Origin: Synechococcales cyanobacterium PMM_0073
GTDB taxonomy: Bacteria > Cyanobacteriota > Cyanobacteriia > Elainellales > Elainellaceae
DNA length: 6,751 bases
Direction: 5' to 3'
Assembly: GCA_949127695.1 (NCBI GenBank)
Contig: CASBQH010000299.1
Location: forward strand, 1 to 6,751
The notes beneath the pieces were generated by a model, which made no database searches, was not told where the DNA came from, and saw only the letters and a program-made list of their open reading frames with translations. This document shows, piece by piece, positions 1-5,319 of the stretch. The position numbers and the translations under genes were made by a program. Positions within the stretch are counted from its first letter, which is position 1. Every line of letters starts with the position of its first letter.

Positions 1-126
1 CTCTTGGTCGTTTCACATGAGCCGGGTGAAATGCTGGGGATTGCCGACCGCTGCTGGACGCTGGACTATGGCAATTTAACCGCCGTTGATCCGGCAACGC
101 TAGCGGCTCGACCGTTAATTAAATAG
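1..126 (+). CDS. ABC transporter ATP-binding protein, C-terminal fragment
   Basis: This is an open frame entering from the left edge and ending at TAG 124-126, giving 41 residues. It starts LLVVSHEPGEMLGIADRCW and continues into TLDYGNL. The pattern of a hydrophobic strand, then SHE, then about eight residues, then ADR and a W-x-L-x-x-G strand is the H-loop (switch histidine, sixth visible residue) and the closing beta-strand of ABC-type ATPase domains. Such subunits bind and hydrolyse ATP on the cytoplasmic face of a transporter. The Walker A, Walker B and signature motifs lie outside the window, so the substrate cannot be told; an energy-coupling-factor or ion-type importer ATPase is only a guess. 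The gene ends 28 bp before rsmG on the same strand, so the two may share a transcript. Confidence 0.7.
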   Translation, partial: LLVVSHEPGEMLGIADRCWTLDYGNLTAVDPATLAARPLIK

Positions 127-154
127 CCGTGAGTGAAGTAGCCGCAAAATCTCT

Positions 155-889
155 ATGCTGCCAGTTTTAGAATTTGAATGGTCGCAGGCGCTCTGGTCGC
201 AAACCTTGGGCTGGTCTCCTAATAGCGGCCAGCAGCTTCAGCTCCAGCGGCTCTATCAGCAGATTTTGCAGGGCAATCAGCAGCTTAATCTCACCCGGAT
301 CACTGAGCCGTCCGAATTTTGGGAAAAGCATCTGTGGGACTCGCTGCGCGGCATCTTTCCGCAGCTGAACGAAACTACGCCTCAGCCGCTGAGCCTAATT
401 GATGTGGGTACCGGAGCAGGCTTTCCGGGCGTGCCGCTGGCGATTGCTTGCCCCAACTGGCAGATCACGCTGCTAGACTCGACGCGCAAAAAGGTGGCTT
501 TTCTAGAAGCGCTAGCTAAGCAACTGGAGCTGCCGATCCGCAGCTTGGCGGGTCGAGCTGAGCAAATTGGCCAGATGTCTGAATATCGAGCCAGCTTTGA
601 CATGGCCACGATTCGCGCTGTGGCTGCGCCTGCGATCTGCGCTGAATATACGCTGCCGCTTTTGAAGCTGGGAGGAATGGCGGTGCTCTATCGGGGGCAG
701 TGGCTGGCTGAGGAGGGCAGAGCTTTAGAGCCAGCTGTCGCCCAGCTCGGCGGCGTAATTGACCGGATTGATGCATTCACCACGCCGATCAGCCAGAGCG
801 TCCGGCACTGTATTTACCTGAAGAAAATCCAGCCAACGCCCCCAGAATTTCCGCGTCCGGCTGGCATTCCTAGCCAGAAGCCGCTCTAA
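155..889 (+). CDS. rsmG: 16S rRNA (guanine527-N7)-methyltransferase RsmG
   Basis: The product is a 244-residue SAM-dependent methyltransferase, the normal length for RsmG (GidB), which methylates N7 of G527 in 16S rRNA of the small ribosomal subunit; its loss is known to give low-level streptomycin resistance. What is seen: an N-terminal helical part with NLT (45-47) and HLWDSL (59-64); the Rossmann-fold SAM loop LIDVGTGAGFPGVPL (81-95); the acidic end of the next strand at LLDS (106-109) followed by RKKVAFLEAL; an RAV element (154-156) where the family has its conserved Arg; and the C-terminal signature FPRPAGIPSQKPL (232-244). The in-frame codons upstream reach a stop at 134-136 with no other ATG, GTG or TTG, so ATG 155 is the only good start, although no clear Shine-Dalgarno is visible. 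It lies close behind the ABC ATPase and converges on the response regulator. Confidence 0.96.
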   Translation: MLPVLEFEWSQALWSQTLGWSPNSGQQLQLQRLYQQILQGNQQLNLTRITEPSEFWEKHLWDSLRGIFPQLNETTPQPLSLIDVGTGAGFPGVPLAIACPNWQITLLDSTRKKVAFLEALAKQLELPIRSLAGRAEQIGQMSEYRASFDMATIRAVAAPAICAEYTLPLLKLGGMAVLYRGQWLAEEGRALEPAVAQLGGVIDRIDAFTTPISQSVRHCIYLKKIQPTPPEFPRPAGIPSQKPL

Positions 890-943
890 GGAGGTGCCAG
901 ACACCCTCTCAACATGCTCTAAAGAACTTCTAAGGAAATCCAG

Positions 944-1474
944 CTACTTCAGCTTCTGTTTCACAAAGGCCATCACCTGCCCTAGCTGCTTTTTCAGCAG
1001 GTCAATTTCGGCCTGCATTTTCTCAACTTTCTGGTTGAGCGCCGCCAGATCACCCCCGGCAGAGGTGGCAGCAGGTGCAGCGACTCTGGCACGCGGCAGA
1101 CGCGACTTGGCCATTGCCGCCTTAATCGCCTCAATTAAGTCTTTCTGCTCAAACGGCTTTTCAACAAACTCAAAATACTCAAACGGCTCTGGGATCTTCT
1201 CGGTCACTTCTTCGCGCCGCCCAGACATTAGCACCAGCGGAATTGATTGCAGGTCAGGCTGGGTCTGAATTTGCTGGAAGACTTCCCAGCCGCTCATCCG
1301 AGGCAGCAGAAAATCTAACATAATCAGGTTGGGGCGCTCTTGCCGAATGCAGTTGAGCCCCTCGACGCCATCCTTCGCTTCCAGCACCTGGAAATTGCCC
1401 TTGGGCAGCATGTCCCGCACCATATTACGAATAACTCGGCTGTCATCGATAACTAGGATTTTATGGCTTGCCAC
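944..1474 (-). CDS. Response regulator: receiver domain plus C-terminal coiled coil
   Basis: The product is 176 residues. Residues 3-122 form a CheY-like receiver: acidic pair D10-D11, phospho-acceptor D54 in MLDFLLPRMSGWE, switch Ser S84 in LVLMSGR, and invariant K106 in VEKPF. All residues for phosphorylation are present. An Ala/Pro/Arg-rich linker (about 123-141) leads to a heptad-like helix (142-176, LNQKVEKMQAEIDLLKKQL and following) that should form a short coiled coil. There is no DNA-binding or enzymatic output domain, so the output is probably protein-protein contact or dimerisation through the tail (inference). The start is GTG at 1474-1472, supported by GAGG eight bases upstream on the minus strand and by MASHKILVIDDS beginning exactly where receivers begin. 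No histidine kinase is nearby, so its partner is unknown. It is transcribed divergently from the MBL-fold gene and converges on rsmG. Confidence 0.93.
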   Translation of the reverse strand: MASHKILVIDDSRVIRNMVRDMLPKGNFQVLEAKDGVEGLNCIRQERPNLIMLDFLLPRMSGWEVFQQIQTQPDLQSIPLVLMSGRREEVTEKIPEPFEYFEFVEKPFEQKDLIEAIKAAMAKSRLPRARVAAPAATSAGGDLAALNQKVEKMQAEIDLLKKQLGQVMAFVKQKLK

Positions 1475-1522
1475 GGTGGATTCCTCAGGTTGATTTAGAA
1501 ACAGAAATTAACGTTGCTGACA

Positions 1523-1554
1523 ATTCTAATGAACTCGCGATGGATAGCTGTCAG
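1523..1554 (-). promoter_or_regulatory. Possible promoter of the response regulator gene
   Basis: Read on the minus strand, TAGAAT (plus positions 1523-1528) is a five-of-six match to the -10 box, about 50 bases before the GTG start. CTGACA (plus 1549-1554) matches the -35 box at five of six positions, but the 20-base spacing is longer than the ideal 17. The -35-like element coincides with one arm of the inverted repeat CTGTCA-N7-TGACAG, so a protein bound there could modulate transcription. This is inferred from sequence match only. Confidence 0.25.
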
Positions 1555-1566
1555 CAGCAGTGACAG
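1548..1566. repeat. Inverted repeat CTGTCA-N7-TGACAG
   Basis: A perfect 6-bp inverted repeat with a 7-base centre (GCAGCAG), about 75 bases upstream of the response regulator start. Its arms and spacing suit a dimeric transcription factor site. A second dyad, CAGATT-N16-AATCTG, overlaps its right arm and extends to 1591. No regulator is identified. Confidence 0.45.
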
Positions 1567-1675
1567 ATTGCGAAATTCAGGGGGAAATCTGGCGAATGGC
1601 ACAGGAGCCGCAAATTTGTCGTTAGGGGGTTTTACTCAGTGTACTCGCGTCGCTCAAGATGCTCAAGCAGGTTTA

Positions 1676-1696
1676 AGCTGTGAGCTGTGAGCTGAG
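1676..1696 (+). repeat. Heptamer tandem repeat, three units
   Basis: AGCTGTG at 1676-1682, AGCTGTG at 1683-1689 and AGCTGAG at 1690-1696 form three adjacent 7-bp units with a single change in the third. The unit length matches the short tandemly repeated repetitive (STRR) heptamers known from cyanobacteria, although only three units are present here. The location is noncoding, upstream of the MBL-fold gene. Confidence 0.7.
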
Positions 1697-1809
1697 CGAT
1701 CAATTTCAGGGCTAGCTTTACTATGCCCGCTAGGTTTCTCATCCTATCGCCGCCGAAGTTAGATTTCAGCTTTTATTAAGTTTTGCCGTTGAGTTCTGAA
1801 AGTTTTGAT

Positions 1810-2490
1810 ATGAGCCAAGCTATGAATCAGGCTGGCCTCAAGCCTCCCCGCCAGCTGTTTGAAACCATTTTTGCCTTTGCGCCAAACCGCGACACCCTGG
1901 GCGGCACGGCCTATCTGCTGCGAGAGCCAACTGGCAATATTTTGATTGACTGTCCAGCCTGGAATCCGGCTACTCAGGCGTTTTTGACCGAGCAGGGCGG
2001 CCTAGACTGGCTGTTTCTCACCCATCGGGGGGGGATGGGCAGAGTCAAGGAAATTCAGCAGGCGTTTGGGGCGCGGCTGCTGATCCAGGAGCAGGAAGCC
2101 TATCTGCTGCCCGGTCTAGCGGTCACGACTTTTGGCCAAGAAATTCAGCTGAGTCCGACCAGTCGAGCGATTTGGACCTGCGGCCATTCGCCGGGTTCGG
2201 CCTGCCTCTATCATCAGGGCTACGGCGGCGTTTTGTTCTCTGGACGACATTTGCTGCCCAATGCCGAGGCGGTTCCCATGCCGCTGCGCCTTGCCAAGAC
2301 CTTCCACTGGCCGAGGCAGATTCGGAGCGTCCAAGCTCTGCGCCAGCAGTTCACGCCCGCAACGCTCAGCCATCTCTGTCCGGGAGCCAATACCGGCTTT
2401 CTGCGCGGTCGTGGCTCGATCGATCATGCCTATGCCCAGCTGGCAGCGCTGGATCTAGAGGCTTGCTTGCAGGCTCAGCCCGGTCTGTGA
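1810..2490 (+). CDS. Metallo-beta-lactamase-fold protein with degenerate metal site
   Basis: The product is 226 residues from ATG 1810. The order of MBL-fold elements is intact: TLGGTAYLL (29-37), NILIDCPAWN (43-52), the strand WLFLTHRGGMG (67-77), GHSPGSACLY (125-134), VLFSGRHLLP (141-150) and LCPGANTGF (189-197). The metal-binding residues are mostly gone. The HxHxDH motif reads HRGGMG (72-77), keeping only the first His; the bridging Asp of the usual SGDH element is Arg146; and the late PGHG His is replaced in PGAN. H126 of GHSPGS remains. I recall close relatives with the same THRGG and SGRHLLPN signatures across cyanobacteria, so this seems a conserved non-canonical family rather than a decaying gene. 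The true role is unknown, perhaps binding or structural. A TTG at 1783 would add nine residues, and ATG 1822 is a shorter option; no strong ribosome binding site decides. The psbP-like gene follows after 61 bp. Confidence 0.85.
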   Translation: MSQAMNQAGLKPPRQLFETIFAFAPNRDTLGGTAYLLREPTGNILIDCPAWNPATQAFLTEQGGLDWLFLTHRGGMGRVKEIQQAFGARLLIQEQEAYLLPGLAVTTFGQEIQLSPTSRAIWTCGHSPGSACLYHQGYGGVLFSGRHLLPNAEAVPMPLRLAKTFHWPRQIRSVQALRQQFTPATLSHLCPGANTGFLRGRGSIDHAYAQLAALDLEACLQAQPGL

Positions 2491-2519
2491 ATTACCTCAA
2501 TTGATGTCCCCAAACCAGA

Positions 2520-2525
2520 TAAAAT
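2520..2525 (+). promoter_or_regulatory. -10-like box before the PsbP-like gene
   Basis: TAAAAT, a five-of-six match to TATAAT, sits 26 bases before ATG 2552. The nearest -35-like hexamer, TTGATG at 2501-2506, is only 13 bases away, too close for a standard sigma-70 promoter. This leaves either a weak separate promoter for the gene or cotranscription from the MBL-fold gene. Confidence 0.25.
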
Positions 2526-2551
2526 AGCTGTGAAACTGCCAGGAAATCGAA

Positions 2552-3094
2552 ATGCTGAAGCGAATTGCCGTTGTGCTATTGATCGTTCTGGGCTTGAGCC
2601 TCCAGAGCTGTACCCCGGCGACGCTAAGCCTAAAAAGCTATGTCAACACCTATGAAGGCTACGAGTTTCTCTATCCCAATGGTTGGATTGAAGCCAAGGT
2701 AGAGGATGGCCCAGACGTAGTATTCCATGATCTAATTGAAGAAATGGAAAACGTCAGCGTCGTGATCAATCCGGTGCCGGATGACAAATCGCTGACCGAA
2801 CTGGGTAGCCCGACTGAGGTCGGCTATCGGCTCTCAAAAAACGCGATTGCCCCACCTGGATCAGGACGGCAAGCTGAGCTGGTTAGCGCCCAAAGCCGCG
2901 AGGTGGGCAACGAAACCTACTACCTGATGGAATATGCGATTACGCTGCCCAACCAGCAGCAGCGGCACAACTTAGCCAGCGCCGTGGTGCGTCGGGGACA
3001 GCTGTTTACCTTTAACCTCTCCACCAACGAGCGGCGCTGGGAAAAGTCGCAGGATCTGTTTCGTAAAGTGGTCAATACTTTTTCAGTTTACTAG
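2552..3094 (+). CDS. psbP: PsbP-like photosystem II lipoprotein (CyanoP type)
   Basis: The product is 180 residues, typical of cyanobacterial PsbP homologues (CyanoP; sll1418 in Synechocystis). Residues 1-20 are a lipoprotein signal: K3-R4, a hydrophobic core (5-17) and lipobox LQSC with Cys20 as the expected lipid-modified first residue of the mature protein. The mature part opens with the PsbP signature NTYEGYEFLYPNGW (32-45), then VVFHDLIEE (56-64) and VSVVINPV (68-75), and ends with the family's closing helix DLFRKVVNTFSVY (168-180). The protein is expected on the lumenal side of the thylakoid, where CyanoP is known to associate with early PSII assembly intermediates rather than acting like plant PsbP in oxygen evolution. 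ATG 2552 has AGGA (2541-2544) seven bases upstream, so the start is firm. The Maf gene follows after 44 bp. Confidence 0.93.
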   Translation: MLKRIAVVLLIVLGLSLQSCTPATLSLKSYVNTYEGYEFLYPNGWIEAKVEDGPDVVFHDLIEEMENVSVVINPVPDDKSLTELGSPTEVGYRLSKNAIAPPGSGRQAELVSAQSREVGNETYYLMEYAITLPNQQQRHNLASAVVRRGQLFTFNLSTNERRWEKSQDLFRKVVNTFSVY

Positions 3095-3100
3095 CGCAAA

Positions 3101-3130
3101 GTTGCTAATTTTTAGGTTGCTAATTTTTAG
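3101..3130 (+). repeat. Perfect 15-bp tandem duplication before maf
   Basis: GTTGCTAATTTTTAG occurs at 3101-3115 and again, with no change, at 3116-3130. The pair fills most of the 44-bp gap between the PsbP-like stop and the Maf start. The TAGG formed where the second copy meets the following G lies seven bases before ATG 3139 and may serve as a weak ribosome binding site; the same TAGG is made at the boundary of the two copies. Confidence 0.85.
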
Positions 3131-3138
3131 GTTTCTCA

Positions 3139-3729
3139 ATGGGCATTCCGCCGCTGGTTCTCGCCTCTGCCTCTGCGGCTCGCCTCCGTCTGCTGCGAAC
3201 CGCTGGCATCGAGCCGCTGGTATATCCCAGCGATTTTGATGAGTCGCAGGTGCAGCTAGATTCGCCCAAAGACCTCGTGCAGGTGCTAGCTGAAGGCAAG
3301 GCCGCAGCCGTAGCGGCTCAGCTAAACGGCAAGCTAATTTTAGGCTGCGATTCGGTGCTGGCCTTGGGCGGAGAGATTTACGGCAAGCCTGCGAATCCGG
3401 CGGAGGCGATTGAGCGCTGGCAGCAGATGCGCGGCCAGACTGGAGCGCTGTACACCGGGCATGTGCTAATTGATCAGGTGCAGCGACGGCAGCTATCGCG
3501 CTATCAAGTCACCGAAGTGGAGTTTGCCTTGGTCAGTCAGCGGCAGATTGAAGCCTATGTGGCGACGGGCGAGCCGCTGCAATGCGCCGGATGTTTTGCG
3601 CTAGAAGGGCGCGGCGGGCTGTTTGTGGAAAGCATTCGAGGCTGCCACAGCAACGTAATTGGACTGAGTCTGCCGCTGTTTCGGCAAATGCTGGCGGATC
3701 TGGGCTACGATGTGGCCGACTATTGGTAA
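3139..3729 (+). CDS. Maf family nucleoside triphosphate pyrophosphatase
   Basis: The product is 196 residues, full length for Maf/HAM1-fold house-cleaning enzymes, which hydrolyse nucleoside triphosphates to monophosphate and pyrophosphate in the cytoplasm. Motifs in order: [19 protein letters not shown] (6-24) with the SxxR phosphate loop; SDFDES (31-36); EGK (52-54); the catalytic strand LILGCDSVL (66-74) with D71; GKP (82-84); TGALYTGH (101-108); and [19 protein letters not shown] (142-160). The CAG-x-F-x-x-EG form of the last motif, with Glu156, resembles the YceF type (active on m7GTP) rather than the YhdE type (dTTP/UTP), where the matching stretch reads KAG-x-Y-x-I-QG. The substrate call is inference from that one region. 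The gene starts at ATG 3139 just after a 15-bp tandem repeat and probably follows psbP in one transcript. Confidence 0.93.
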   Translation: MGIPPLVLASASAARLRLLRTAGIEPLVYPSDFDESQVQLDSPKDLVQVLAEGKAAAVAAQLNGKLILGCDSVLALGGEIYGKPANPAEAIERWQQMRGQTGALYTGHVLIDQVQRRQLSRYQVTEVEFALVSQRQIEAYVATGEPLQCAGCFALEGRGGLFVESIRGCHSNVIGLSLPLFRQMLADLGYDVADYW

Positions 3730-3884
3730 CGGTGAGGGCGCGGCTTGAGCCACATCATGGCTTTACGATGTCTTTATCAATCTCCCAGAGGTCGAAATGC
3801 TATATTGCCTGGTAGGCATCCGAGCTGGCTGGTCTAGCATCCACAGTCAATCTCGGCCAAAACCTGCATATCTTGAAATTAAGC

Positions 3885-3898
3885 TTAGCTATTAGCTA
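3885..3898 (+). repeat. Heptamer TTAGCTA in tandem, two units
   Basis: TTAGCTA is repeated exactly at 3885-3891 and 3892-3898. Each copy contains the 6-bp palindrome TAGCTA, so the element is also a near-symmetric dyad (TAGCTA-T-TAGCTA, 3886-3898). It lies about 255 bases upstream of the preferred kinase start, just after a TTGAAA hexamer. Confidence 0.6.
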
Positions 3899-3917
3899 TC
3901 GCAGGCTGATTGCGCCC

Positions 3918-3949
3918 CTTAAAAATCGAGATCAGTCTGGAATTTTAAG
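3918..3949. repeat. Inverted repeat CTTAAAA-N18-TTTTAAG
   Basis: Two perfect 7-bp arms (3918-3924 and 3943-3949) flank an 18-base centre. One further pair matches after a single mismatch. The arms are A/T-rich and set in the spacer upstream of the kinase, so they could be an operator or a weak hairpin; there is no T-run suggesting a terminator. Confidence 0.45.
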
Positions 3950-4010
3950 CTCTAAGTCATCAGAATTCGGCTTCAGGTCACTGCCATGCCATCAGCAGTA
4001 ACTCTAAGAT

Positions 4011-4041
4011 GCTGAATAACAATGACGCTGAGTAACAATGA
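4011..4041 (+). repeat. 15-bp near-perfect direct repeat pair
   Basis: GCTGAATAACAATGA (4011-4025) and GCTGAGTAACAATGA (4027-4041) match at 14 of 15 positions with a period of 16 bases. They end about 110 bases before the preferred kinase start. This could be a paired regulator site or a recent slippage duplication. Confidence 0.75.
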
Positions 4042-4152
4042 TATAGATCAGCAATGTAGACGAGCTTCTAATCCCACGCCAATCCTGCTCCAACCTTGGC
4101 ATCTACTAGGCCAAGCTCGCAATTTGACCTCCTCCAACCATTGGTTTCTCAG

Positions 4153-5274
4153 ATGGACTCATCGCTCCCCAAGCTTGACCAGCTCCGCGCCAATCCTCAA
4201 CACCAGACGCCGCTTGCCGATTTCTGTGGAACGGAAAACCTGTTTCGAGACCGCTACCAGATCGTGAGAACGCTGGGGAGAGGCGGTTTTGGGGTGACAT
4301 ATCTGGCCAAAGATGCGACATTGCCCGGTTCGCCCCTCTGCGTGATCAAACTGCTCTGCCCCAAGGTGAGCAATCCGGTCGTGTTGCAGCGTGCCAGCCA
4401 GCGGTTTGAGCGGGAGGCTAAGATTTTGAGCCAGCTGGGTAGCCATGCCCAAATTCCGCGTCTGCTGGACTATTTTCAGCTAGAGGGCAATTTTTACCTG
4501 GTGCAAGAATATGTGCGGGGGCGGACGCTGACCAAAGAGATTCGCAACCGGGGCAAGCTCTCTGAGCTAGAGGTCAAGCAGTTTCTCCGAGAGCTGCTGC
4601 CAGTGCTGAGCTACGTGCATGAGAATCAGGTAATTCACCGAGACATTAAGCCTCCCAATATCATTCGCTGCCAGGACGACGGGCGACTGGTGCTGATTGA
4701 CTTTGGAGCCGTGAAAGAGCAGTTTGTCCAAGCGAGTCAGAATACCCAGAAGGCAGCCACCACGCATTTTGTCGGGACGCTGGGCTTTGCGCCCCCCGAA
4801 CAGCTCTCGCTGCGCGCCACCTACTCTAGCGATATTTTTGCGCTGGGCGTCACTTGCCTCTATATGCTGACCGGCAAGCCGCCGATGGAGTTTAGCTATG
4901 ACTCCACCACCGGCGAGGTGAATTGGCAAGACTATGTAAATGTCAGCGAGCATTTTGGTAAGATTCTCGACAAAATGCTGAAAATTTCAGTCCGCGACCG
5001 CTATCAGTCGGCGGACGAGATTCTGCGGCTGCTGAACCTGGAGCCTTATCTGGGCAAGCTCTCTGACTGCCTGAACGTGCAGCCCCGGCTGGGAGATCTG
5101 CCGGACGAAGCCGAGCTACTGGCACGCAACGGCTATTTGCCGCCCATTCTGCGCGCCGCGATTGCGATTCGGCGCTGGCGGGCAAGGCGAATTTTGCGAG
5201 ACCAAACCCGGCAGGCAGTGCAGGTAGAGGCATCTGAGCAGACAGAAGGCGAACTGCTGATTCACTATGATTAA
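4153..5274 (+). CDS. Serine/threonine protein kinase (Pkn2/Hanks type)
   Basis: The product is 373 residues from ATG 4153. After a short, probably disordered leader (1-30), a complete kinase domain runs from about 35 to 295: glycine loop LGRGGFGVTY (41-50), ATP lysine K66 in CVIKLL, helix-C Glu E88 in FEREAKIL, catalytic loop HRDIKPPN (162-169), DFG (183-185), a Ser/Thr/Gln-rich activation segment ending GTLGFAPPEQ (208-217), and D227 in SSDIFALGVT. It should therefore be active and phosphorylate Ser/Thr. The tail (about 300-373) has a basic helix around RRWRARRILRDQ and no transmembrane span, WD40, TPR or pentapeptide repeats, so the protein is probably soluble. It lacks the N-terminal Cys-rich ribbon found on many cyanobacterial kinases. 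An in-frame TTG at 4096 would add 19 residues; no ribosome binding site supports either start. A HAD phosphatase gene follows 45 bp downstream. Confidence 0.92.
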   Translation: MDSSLPKLDQLRANPQHQTPLADFCGTENLFRDRYQIVRTLGRGGFGVTYLAKDATLPGSPLCVIKLLCPKVSNPVVLQRASQRFEREAKILSQLGSHAQIPRLLDYFQLEGNFYLVQEYVRGRTLTKEIRNRGKLSELEVKQFLRELLPVLSYVHENQVIHRDIKPPNIIRCQDDGRLVLIDFGAVKEQFVQASQNTQKAATTHFVGTLGFAPPEQLSLRATYSSDIFALGVTCLYMLTGKPPMEFSYDSTTGEVNWQDYVNVSEHFGKILDKMLKISVRDRYQSADEILRLLNLEPYLGKLSDCLNVQPRLGDLPDEAELLARNGYLPPILRAAIAIRRWRARRILRDQTRQAVQVEASEQTEGELLIHYD

Positions 5275-5290
5275 CCGCTATGATTAGCCG
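5265..5290 (+). repeat. 13-bp tandem duplication over the kinase stop codon
   Basis: CTATGATTAACCG (5265-5277) is followed directly by CTATGATTAGCCG (5278-5290), matching at 12 of 13 positions. The first copy contains the kinase TAA (5272-5274). The second carries a TAG in a different frame, so it does not back up the stop. Confidence 0.8.
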
Positions 5291-5319
5291 CTGACGCTCG
5301 TGAACAACTCCTTGCGCCC

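Larger units (their letters stand above)
1475..1809. other. Divergent intergenic region with dyads and short repeats
   Basis: No coding frame or RNA gene is recognisable in these roughly 335 bases, which must hold the promoters of both the leftward response regulator and the rightward MBL-fold gene. Visible structure: a perfect inverted repeat CTGTCA-N7-TGACAG (1548-1566); an overlapping one, CAGATT-N16-AATCTG (1564-1591); an 8-bp palindrome CAAATTTG (1611-1618); GCTCAAG twice (1652-1658, 1661-1667); a heptamer tandem repeat (1676-1696); and CTAGC-N12-GCTAG (1712-1733). A TACTAT -10-like hexamer lies at 1719-1724 but has no matching -35. If the MBL gene really starts at TTG 1783, the region is 27 bases shorter. 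Confidence 0.6.
3730..4152. other. Intergenic region upstream of the kinase with repeats
   Basis: I see no convincing gene in this stretch of about 420 bases. It holds a small stem AGCCA-N5-TGGCT (3748-3762) just after maf; an AT-rich TATATT hexamer (3801-3806) without a partner -35; TTGAAA (3873-3878); the heptamer TTAGCTA twice in tandem (3885-3898); an inverted repeat (3918-3949); and a 15-bp direct repeat pair (4011-4041). It is visibly richer in A and T than the flanking genes. The kinase promoter is probably here, but I cannot place it confidently. Confidence 0.55.

Noticed and set aside
891..908. Hairpin GAGGTG-CCAGA-CACCCTC between rsmG and the response regulator as a bidirectional terminator
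   Set aside because: The stem is six pairs with a bulged C and has no T-run on either side, so a rho-independent terminator is not supported.
894..1268. A 124-residue plus-strand frame opposite the response regulator
   Set aside because: It is antisense to a clear receiver-domain gene and reads as Ser/Cys/Phe-rich shadow sequence.
3748..3764. Stem AGCCA-CATCA-TGGCT after maf as a terminator
   Set aside because: Only five pairs with a TTT tail; too weak to call.
3801..3806. TATATT as the -10 box of a promoter for the kinase or a small RNA
   Set aside because: No -35-like hexamer at 16-18 bases upstream, and it is about 350 bases from the kinase start.
4022..4267. An 81-residue plus-strand frame overlapping the kinase start
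   Set aside because: It runs in another frame into the kinase coding region, shows no recognisable motif, and begins inside the 15-bp direct repeat. A frameshifted N-terminal extension of the kinase was considered, but nothing in its sequence resembles known kinase leaders.
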